A stretch of DNA of 64,000 nt. It comes from Marvinbryantia formatexigens. Its GTDB lineage: Bacteria > Bacillota > Clostridia > Oscillospirales > Ruminococcaceae. The notes under the pieces were generated by a model. That model was given only the letters and a program-made list of their open reading frames with translations. It was not told the origin of the DNA and made no database searches. Position numbers and translations under genes: made by a program. Shown in pieces: positions 63,125-64,000 of the stretch. The stretch lies in NCBI GenBank assembly GCA_021771035.1, contig JAETPU010000001.1:248001-312000 (forward strand), given 5' to 3'. Every line of letters begins with the position of its first letter. The first letter of the stretch is position 1.

Positions 63125-64000
63125 TTGCAGATGTTCGAATCCGTTGTCATTCTTCTGCTGCTCTTCACCGGTGGATTTTTGACCCTGCGAACCCGTTTTT
63201 TCAGTATACGGCATCCAATCAAGGTGGCCCGCGCCCTGGTTGGGAACCTTCTGCGCCCGCCTCAGCAGGATTGCACCGGACGCACCATCACGCCCTTTCA
63301 GGCCATGAGCACGACGCTGGCGGGAACTCTAGGGGTGGGCAGCATCTCCGGCATCGCCACCGCCATCACACTGGGCGGGCCCGGAAGCATTTTCTGGATG
63401 TGGGTGAGTGCCTTTTTCGGGATGACCACCAAATACGCGGAAATTGTTCTGGCTGTCCATTTCAGTTCCCCTTCAGACAGGACCGGAGGCCCGATGATTT
63501 ACCTGAAAAAGGGGCTGTCTTCCCCGTTCCTGGCTTGCTTTTTCTGCGTATGCTGTGTGGCGGCTTCCTTTGGGATCGGCGGTATGGTGCAGTCCAACGC
63601 CATTGCCCAGGCCTTGGATTTTTCTTTTGGCGTGCCCGGCTTTGTCACCGGCTGCGTCTTTACCCTGCTTGCAGCCTTTGTCATTTTAGGCGGGATCCAG
63701 CGCATCGCCCGATTCTCCGAAAAGCTGGTGCCCACCATGAGCCTGTGTTATTTTGTCCTGGCAATTATAGCAATTTTGCGCCACTCGTCTCAGATTCCAG
63801 CCGTTTTTACCCAGATTTTTTCCCAGGCTTTTTCCGTCAGGGCGGCAGCCGGAGGTGTCTTTGGTTCCGCGGCCTTCTATGCCCTGCGCTATGGGGTTTC
63901 CAGAGGGATTTTCTCCAATGAGGCCGGGCTTGGCTCCTCTCCCATCGCACACACCTGCACAGCCCAAAAATCACCGGCGCGGGAAGGGGTTCTGGGTATC
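63125..64000 (+). CDS. AGCS family sodium:alanine/glycine symporter, 3' end outside window
   Basis: The first 292 residues of an amino acid-Na+ symporter. Conserved segments: TPFQAMSTTLAGTLGVGSIS, GPGSIFWMWVSAFFGMTTKY, AEIVLAV, and SNEAGLGSSPIAHTC, which is a family signature. About eight helices are visible. It lacks the usual first 25-30 residues of AGCS proteins. TTG at 63125 is taken as start because AAAGGA lies 9 nt upstream; ATG 63131 is the alternative. Substrate alanine or glycine by family. Confidence 0.92.
   Translation, partial: MQMFESVVILLLLFTGGFLTLRTRFFSIRHPIKVARALVGNLLRPPQQDCTGRTITPFQAMSTTLAGTLGVGSISGIATAITLGGPGSIFWMWVSAFFGMTTKYAEIVLAVHFSSPSDRTGGPMIYLKKGLSSPFLACFFCVCCVAASFGIGGMVQSNAIAQALDFSFGVPGFVTGCVFTLLAAFVILGGIQRIARFSEKLVPTMSLCYFVLAIIAILRHSSQIPAVFTQIFSQAFSVRAAAGGVFGSAAFYALRYGVSRGIFSNEAGLGSSPIAHTCTAQKSPAREGVLGI

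Noticed and set aside
62809-63921. Plus-strand frame overlapping the symporter in another frame
   Set aside because: The symporter frame has clear family motifs and membrane helices; the other frame has none and starts inside the deacetylase end without a ribosome site.

Overview
The window looks like the chromosome of a spore-forming, strictly anaerobic gut Firmicute, most likely in the order Oscillospirales (Ruminococcaceae/Oscillospiraceae/Acutalibacteraceae). That placement is an inference. It rests on the spore genes (a GerA/SpoVAF-type germination subunit and YunB), GroESL behind a CIRCE element, Rex redox control, a minimal SufBC-type Fe-S system, the CdaA/CdaR c-di-AMP pair, and enzymes for sulfated and fucosylated glycans. 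No rRNA, tRNA, CRISPR array, intact transposase or phage gene was seen.

Layout. 0.4-3 kb: an HSL-type esterase and a MATE pump. 3-15 kb: a host-glycan-like degradation locus with three sulfatases, a GH20-type hexosaminidase and a GH95 alpha-fucosidase, interrupted by mnmA and an HD-domain gene, with an AraC regulator just beyond it. 16.9-18.8 kb: an idh-rex operon with a probable Rex operator over its own promoter. 19-24 kb: an SGNH hydrolase, a DUF2089 gene with a tiny membrane partner, and groESL. 24-31 kb: an FAD dehydrogenase, cdaA-cdaR, and an ispD-ispF-DUF3343-aminotransferase run. 31.7-39.6 kb: a YlxY/PdaB-like deacetylase homologue, a beta-propeller glycosidase, a cytochrome-b5-like protein, a SufC-SufB/D pair, and an ArsR / HMA / P-type ATPase metal efflux operon. 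40-43.6 kb: sporulation genes flanking a 1.2 kb non-coding array of structured repeats. 44-50.3 kb: an aromatic amino acid operon aroF-aroB-aroA-aroC-pheA. 50.5-53 kb: a MerR-controlled ABC exporter. 53.8-60 kb: M18 peptidase, lytic transglycosylase, coaE, Sua5, prfA and DUF951. 60-64 kb: an unrecognised protein, an S1-domain protein, a second polysaccharide deacetylase, and an AGCS symporter cut off by the window end.

Three control systems can be read from the DNA itself. The aro/pheA operon starts with a consensus promoter, a GTG-started 40-codon leader with six consecutive Phe codons and 11 Phe in all, and then an intrinsic terminator 33 nt before aroF: a Phe attenuator. The MerR gene has the classic 19-bp-spaced promoter with a 9-bp-arm palindrome inside the spacer. 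The idh-rex promoter has its -35 box inside a near-consensus Rex site.

The most novel object is at 41.58-42.76 kb. At least five copies of an about 80-nt two-stem unit (a 7-12 bp hairpin with a CTTGT-like loop, then a second stem closing a longer loop) occur in both orientations. Their arms differ between copies, but base pairing is largely kept. A sixth, degenerate copy and two larger duplicated blocks lie among them. I do not recognise this family. A separate pair of diverged dispersed repeats lies at 39.7-40.0 and 53.5-53.7 kb.
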